A stretch of 64,000 nt of DNA. It comes from Nitrospira sp. (GTDB lineage: Bacteria > Nitrospirota > Nitrospiria > Nitrospirales > Nitrospiraceae). Below are positions 59,927-64,000 of the stretch, piece by piece; the stretch's first letter is position 1, and every line of letters begins with the position of its first letter. Both the position numbers and the translations under genes were made by a program. The stretch is from positions 124,001 through 188,000 of the forward strand of contig SWDM01000013.1 of assembly GCA_005116835.1 (NCBI GenBank), in the 5' to 3' direction. The notes under the pieces are model-generated. The model worked only from the letters and a program-made list of their open reading frames with translations, did no database searches and was not told the origin of the DNA.

Positions 59927-60639
59927 GCCAGCTGCCGCCTATGTCGCATGATCGATTCCACGCACAGAAAATCATAGACATCGTCGATCTCGTAGTTTTG
60001 GTAATGCTTAATCATGTGGTAGGTGCAGCGACGTGTATAGAAGGTCTGCCCCTCCAGCAGGGATACGGTTTTTGCGATGTATGCTACGCCGTAGGGGAAG
60101 TAGGCAGGTTCGTTTTCCTGGCGGCGCGTGGTTTGAGCGAGATCCTGACAGAAGGGTTCAAGCCCGTCACCTCGCAGGCGCTTCATGATCGACGGGTGCT
60201 CACGGACTTCCCCCACACTGACAATTGAGTCAAACTCTGCCCAACCGGTGTACAACCGTTCCAGCATGCGATCGATATCGTCGTCCTCCCGAAGAGGTGA
60301 TGTCGGCTCAATCAGAACCACAAGATCGAAGGTACGACCATACCTTTCTCCGTAAAAGTCCAAGGCATGCTTCACGACCACGAAGGTAGATGCTGTGTCA
60401 GTGGCGAGTTCGATCGGCCGGAGGAAAGGTACTGACGCCCCCACCCCCAGTGCGATATCAGCAATTTGTTGGTTTTCTGTGCTTACTACCAATTCATCGA
60501 TAAACTTAGATTTAAGACCTGCTTCGATAGTCCAAACAATTAATGGCTTCCCGCACAAGGCCTTGATATTTTTCCCAGGGAGGCCTTTGCTCCCACCTCG
60601 AGCCGGAATGATTGCAATCACTTTCTTGTCACCGATCAT
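59923..60639 (-). CDS. neuA: CMP-nonulosonate (acylneuraminate) cytidylyltransferase
   Basis: Activates a nonulosonic acid with CTP, the last step before transfer. Starting at the ATG at 60639 it has 238 residues and opens with the P-loop-like IAIIPARGGSKGLPGKN, the signature of the family. LVVLIEPTSPLREDDDI and the YGVAYIAK segment follow. The start shares one base with the TAA of the previous gene (TAATG), showing translational coupling. CMP-legionaminate synthetase (PtmB/LegF) is the likeliest homologue. Confidence 0.93.
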   Translation of the reverse strand: MIGDKKVIAIIPARGGSKGLPGKNIKALCGKPLIVWTIEAGLKSKFIDELVVSTENQQIADIALGVGASVPFLRPIELATDTASTFVVVKHALDFYGERYGRTFDLVVLIEPTSPLREDDDIDRMLERLYTGWAEFDSIVSVGEVREHPSIMKRLRGDGLEPFCQDLAQTTRRQENEPAYFPYGVAYIAKTVSLLEGQTFYTRRCTYHMIKHYQNYEIDDVYDFLCVESIMRHRRQLA

Positions 60640-61685
60640 TATGACGTCACTCCCCACTCTCGTTGCGCCCGCTCAAACTCCTCCAGTCGCCCGATATCCA
60701 GCCAGTATTCCCGCAATGGATAGGCTGCTGTAGTTTTACCAGCGGCGATGAGGTCTTCGAACAGGTTTGGCATGTCGAACATGGTTGATGCCGGCAGATG
60801 GTCCAGCGCTTCCGGTGATAGCACATAGATGCCGGCATTAACGAAAAACCTCTGCACCGGCTTTTCATCGATGGCTTCGATACGCGCGCCATTAAGCCGT
60901 ACCACACCATAGGGCACCTGAAAGTCATATTCGCGCACGGCCATGGTGGCAACGGCGCCTTGAGCGACGTGAAACTGCAACAGGTTATCGAAATTGGCAC
61001 GTGTGAGCAGGTCACCGTTCATCACAACAATTGGGGCAGTCGGCCGTTCCGGCAACAGCGACAGCGCGCCGGCGGTACCGAGGGGGATGCTTTCTTGCAG
61101 GTACTCCACCTGTACTCCCCAGCGATCACCCGGGCCAAAGTGGTCGCGGATCATCTGGGCCAGATGATTAACAGACAGGAAGATTCGCTTGAAACCCTGT
61201 TCGGCAAAGCTCTCGAGGATAGTTTCAAGAATTGGCCTGCCACCCACCGCCAATAACGGCTTTGGGCATTCATCGGTAAGCGGTTGCAGACGGGTACCCA
61301 AACCACCAGCCATCAGCACCACCCAGTTAGGGCGCTCTTTGGCACCGATGAGTTCATCGAGAGTGACCAGCCCAACGACTCGCCCAACATCATCCACCAG
61401 GGGTAAATGGTGAAACACTTTGAGGCGCATGAGGGCAAGTATTTCATCCCGTGGCGCGGATACAAGAGCCACGGTCGGTGTGCGATTCATTGCCTCTGAG
61501 ACCGGGATCTGCAGCCCTTGTCCACGCAGAATTGCTCGACGGATGTCGCCATCAGTGAGTATGCCCGCCAGGGTACCATCGGCGTTCAAAGCCAGTGCAG
61601 CCTGAAGTGCGGAAGCATCGATCTTTGCAATCGCACTGCCAAGCGGAGTCTCAGGCGAGACAATTACGTCTTTCCAGTTTTCCAT
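60639..61685 (-). CDS. ptmE: CBS-domain nucleotidyltransferase (PtmE-like)
   Basis: A fusion of 348 residues: two CBS modules (about 1-115, DASALQAALALNADGTLAGI, then TDGDIRRAILRG) precede an NTP-transferase domain beginning VVLMAGGLGTRLQPLTDECP (about 122). It ends with LDIGRLEEFERAQREWG. The same architecture occurs in PtmE of Campylobacter, a GlcN-1-phosphate guanylyltransferase in the GDP-linked legionaminic acid route. The CBS modules may bind a nucleotide ligand and regulate flux. It overlaps neuA and the acetyltransferase by one base each. Confidence 0.9.
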   Translation of the reverse strand: MENWKDVIVSPETPLGSAIAKIDASALQAALALNADGTLAGILTDGDIRRAILRGQGLQIPVSEAMNRTPTVALVSAPRDEILALMRLKVFHHLPLVDDVGRVVGLVTLDELIGAKERPNWVVLMAGGLGTRLQPLTDECPKPLLAVGGRPILETILESFAEQGFKRIFLSVNHLAQMIRDHFGPGDRWGVQVEYLQESIPLGTAGALSLLPERPTAPIVVMNGDLLTRANFDNLLQFHVAQGAVATMAVREYDFQVPYGVVRLNGARIEAIDEKPVQRFFVNAGIYVLSPEALDHLPASTMFDMPNLFEDLIAAGKTTAAYPLREYWLDIGRLEEFERAQREWGVTS

Positions 61686-62326
61686 TATTTGTTTATGCCA
61701 ACCTTGGCTGCGGGATTACCTGCGACGATCCAGTTATCAGGAACACTTTTGATAACTACTGCACCGGCGCTGATTATAACATTTGTACCGATCTGAATAC
61801 CGGGCAACACAACTGCCCCTGCACCAATGAAGGTTGACTCACCCACCAACACATCCCCACTCAACACGACGCCAGGTGAAACAAAGCTGTGCATGCCAAT
61901 AATACAATCATGGTCAACGCTAGCATGAGTGTTGATTACGACGTTATCTCCTATTCTGGCCTGACTCTGCAAAACTACACCCGACATGATTTGCGAACTT
62001 TCACTCAAACTACACTCCAGACCAATCACGGACGAAGGATGTCGGACTGCTTCAAATGAAAAACCTCGCATCCTCATATCTTCGAACAATCTCTTTCGAT
62101 TGCGCACATAGGGATTGGCCCCAAGACCATTGACCAACAACACATCTGTTGGGGCGACCTGGTCCAGAAATTCATCGCTGCCCAGCACCGGCACACCAAA
62201 CACTCGAGCACCAACTTTGAGACCAGAGTCAAGGATACCGACAACGTTCACAGCACTTGAAAGCAGCGCATCTAGGACAACCCGACCATGTCCCCCGCCA
62301 CCCAGCAAATAAACCGGTTTAGCCAT
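61685..62326 (-). CDS. NeuD/PglD-like sugar O/N-acetyltransferase
   Basis: A left-handed beta-helix acetyltransferase of 213 residues. VYLLGGGGHGRVVLDALL is the N-terminal Rossmann-like loop of the PglD/NeuD family. The hexapeptide repeats (IGDNVVINTHASVDHD, VGESTFIGAGAVVLPGI) contain the catalytic His region. Its partner in the pathway is probably an amino sugar intermediate or the nonulosonic acid. It overlaps neuB by 8 bases. Confidence 0.88.
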   Translation of the reverse strand: MAKPVYLLGGGGHGRVVLDALLSSAVNVVGILDSGLKVGARVFGVPVLGSDEFLDQVAPTDVLLVNGLGANPYVRNRKRLFEDMRMRGFSFEAVRHPSSVIGLECSLSESSQIMSGVVLQSQARIGDNVVINTHASVDHDCIIGMHSFVSPGVVLSGDVLVGESTFIGAGAVVLPGIQIGTNVIISAGAVVIKSVPDNWIVAGNPAAKVGINK

Positions 62327-63407
62327 CCAGTGCCTCGTCAGCTACATAACTTCGAGGGGCTGTTTGACCAAGTATCAGCCAATACGAAGACGGGCTGACA
62401 CCGGTTCCCGGCCGCTTGCAAGTGAGATTTTCTTCTGTAAACATTTCACCTGCTTTAATCGCCTTCGCTGCCATAAGACTCTTGCGCGCGGCATCGCGGT
62501 TTTTCCACTCGGAGGCAGTAGGCCGTTTGATGCCATCACCCAATGCCTGTTCAATTTCGCGGATCTGGCGTACCAGTTGACGCAGTTCGTCAGGCTCCAG
62601 CGACGCCTTATGATCCGGGCCCCGCAGGCTGCGATCCATGGTGAAGTGTTTTTCAATGACTCGCGCTCCACGCGCCACGGCGGCAAGCGAGACATGAATC
62701 CCCAGCGTGTGATCAGAGTAACCCACCGGCAACCCAAATGCCGCAGCTAAGTTATCCATCGCACGCAAGTTCACCTCATTAATTGGTGCGGGGTATTCGG
62801 TGGTGCAGTGCAGAATGGTCACGCGGTCTCGCAGGGTCTGCTGGCCCGATTCAGAGGCGAAGGCCTTCTCAAAATCACCACGCTGAGGCGTAACGGTGGC
62901 ATGTGAGGTAAACCCGAATGCCAACACACCCAAGGCTGCCTCCACTTCGGCCAGTGTGCTCATGCCGGTGGAGAGAATAAGTTGTTGTGCAGCCCGGGCA
63001 ATGGCGAGCAGAAAAGGGGCGTTAGTTATTTCTCCCGATGGGATTTTGACCATCTGCAATCCAAATCGCTTGGTGAGGAGGTGCAGACTCGGCACGTCGA
63101 AAGGGGTAGACAGAAATGCAATTCCTCGCGCTTGGGCATGAGCAATCAGAGTACCGTGATCGGTCTCGCTCAACTCGAGTTTACGGATCATCTCGAACTG
63201 GCTTTCAGTTTCGTCTGTAGTTCGAGTTTGATAGTCAGCTTTGAGCGCATGACGACTCACTACCTGCTCGGCACGAAATGTCTGAAATTTCACTGCGTCG
63301 GCGCCTGCATCGACGGCAACATCGATCAATTGCTTCGCGAGATTCAGATCGCCATTATGGTTGACCCCGGCTTCGGCGATTATGAAGGCCCTCAAATCAG
63401 TACCCAT
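62319..63407 (-). CDS. neuB: N-acylneuraminate/legionaminate synthase
   Basis: Condenses phosphoenolpyruvate with a hexosamine to make a nine-carbon acid. From the ATG at 63407 it has 362 residues: FIIAEAGVNHNGDLNLAK (about 8-25), KFQTFRAE, KIPSGEITNAPFL, ILHCTTEYPAP, GYSDHTLG and a C-terminal SAF domain (about 290-362). The start overlaps neuC by 11 bases; an earlier Met 39 bases upstream is possible. The enzyme's specificity for legionaminic rather than neuraminic or pseudaminic acid is inferred from the cluster only. Confidence 0.94.
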   Translation of the reverse strand: MGTDLRAFIIAEAGVNHNGDLNLAKQLIDVAVDAGADAVKFQTFRAEQVVSRHALKADYQTRTTDETESQFEMIRKLELSETDHGTLIAHAQARGIAFLSTPFDVPSLHLLTKRFGLQMVKIPSGEITNAPFLLAIARAAQQLILSTGMSTLAEVEAALGVLAFGFTSHATVTPQRGDFEKAFASESGQQTLRDRVTILHCTTEYPAPINEVNLRAMDNLAAAFGLPVGYSDHTLGIHVSLAAVARGARVIEKHFTMDRSLRGPDHKASLEPDELRQLVRQIREIEQALGDGIKRPTASEWKNRDAARKSLMAAKAIKAGEMFTEENLTCKRPGTGVSPSSYWLILGQTAPRSYVADEALDG

Positions 63408-64000
63408 GATCGATATCGAAGAACGATTTTTTCGATCCAATGACAATGCCCTTCAGGGTGTTTTTGACTCGACGGCTCACATCACCCGAACCATAGAGGG
63501 ATTTTGTCGCTGGTAGGCCGGCGAGAAACTCCTCTGACAGCGCCTCATTAATCGCGGTTACAATTGCTCTTTTGCTCTCCTCCGTGTCGAGCACGGATGT
63601 CGCCTTGAGACGACCCTTCTGGCGATCGCCCATATTCACCGCTGCTTTTTTGAGCACAGGTGCCTCAATCAAAGCGCTCGAAGAATTTCCCAGGATCACG
63701 TCGGACTCTCGCATGAGGCTTAAGTAACGTTGTTGACCCAAGGAAGCCCATACTGCGGCGCGGTGCTTATTAGCTGCAACCCACTGATTAAGTCGCTCGA
63801 TCAGTGAGCGACCACCCGTGTCTGCATTCGGATATGTGAAGACAACCGTTGCGCCTGAAAATTCATCTAATGCTGCCAGCAACTCATTCATTGCTCCGAT
63901 GGGTTCCCGTTGACCTAACGTGGCGGGGTGGTAGGTAACCAGAATGACTGGCGGTGCAAGTTTGAGCGCTAACGATTTTTCCAAAGACGGTCTATCCATC
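63397..64000 (-). CDS. neuC: UDP/GDP-sugar 2-epimerase (hydrolysing), C-terminal part
   Basis: Partial: about 200 residues, truncated at the right edge. ILVTYHPATLGQREP and the glycine-rich SDVILGNSSSALIEAPVLKKAAVNMGDRQKG correspond to the C-terminal nucleotide-binding half of NeuC/LegG enzymes, which form the free hexosamine used by NeuB. It precedes neuB with an 11-base overlap in the same direction. Upstream genes of the pathway (4,6-dehydratase and aminotransferase) would lie beyond the window. Confidence 0.88.
   Translation of the reverse strand, partial: MDRPSLEKSLALKLAPPVILVTYHPATLGQREPIGAMNELLAALDEFSGATVVFTYPNADTGGRSLIERLNQWVAANKHRAAVWASLGQQRYLSLMRESDVILGNSSSALIEAPVLKKAAVNMGDRQKGRLKATSVLDTEESKRAIVTAINEALSEEFLAGLPATKSLYGSGDVSRRVKNTLKGIVIGSKKSFFDIDHGY

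Overview
The window reads as a chromosomal segment of a Gram-negative, Nitrospira-like bacterium (phylum Nitrospirota). This is inferred from the mix of gatCAB, a class I DhnA-type aldolase, DUF502/DUF948/DUF3108 genes and the many short-word hairpin repeats between genes. No rRNA or tRNA marker is present to confirm it. Most genes lie on the minus strand.

Positions 1-8.6 kb (minus) hold tRNA-dependent amidotransferase and cell-wall precursor genes: gatC-panD-gatA-DUF948-YtxH-gatB, then DUF502-glmU-glmS. Positions 8.7-15.7 kb (plus) hold tmk-holB-metG, a secreted protein of unknown function, a CDF cation exporter and a COG0523 metallochaperone GTPase. Positions 15.8-19.9 kb (minus) hold a PAP2 phosphatase, a TonB-C protein, a TonB-dependent receptor and a small His-rich secreted protein. 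Together with the two preceding genes these look like a metal-handling neighbourhood. Positions 20.1-25.9 kb (mostly plus) hold aroG-type DAHP synthase, tatD, a YacP/NYN gene, amiC, truA and a PsiF-repeat gene. Positions 26-36.9 kb (minus) hold cysE, a four-helix-bundle protein, ispF, ispD, an HtrA protease, class I FBP aldolase, fbp, DUF3108, phosphomannomutase, manC and kdsC.

Positions 37-64 kb (minus) are a large surface-polysaccharide locus. It contains an initiating undecaprenyl-phosphate sugar transferase, at least six glycosyltransferases or related enzymes, four methyltransferases and an MsbA/PglK-type ABC flippase. Its upstream half is a compact nonulosonic-acid operon in the order neuC-neuB-neuD-ptmE-neuA-Gfo/Idh-class III aminotransferase-SDR-GNAT-PseA/WbpG-HisH-HisF. 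The order resembles the Campylobacter ptm/pse genes and suggests a legionaminic-like sugar with an amidino group. Base composition is visibly more AT-rich from about 40 to 54 kb. That stretch also holds a transposase relic and a frameshifted glycosyltransferase remnant, which points to assembly by transfer and decay.

The most unusual feature is the intergenic DNA. At least four families of hairpins built from short repeated words sit at gene boundaries: the GGTTTGTTTGG family, the GTGAAACGT/GTGAAGCG family, the AAGTCGTCAAGTC family and an AATTCAAA/TTCGAGG type. Their loops are conserved within families, and in several places they run into the ends of coding sequences. A separate set of four 120-215 bp nested-palindrome, MITE-like elements shares a GGCCGCAG-type core, and two of them abut at a shared TA.
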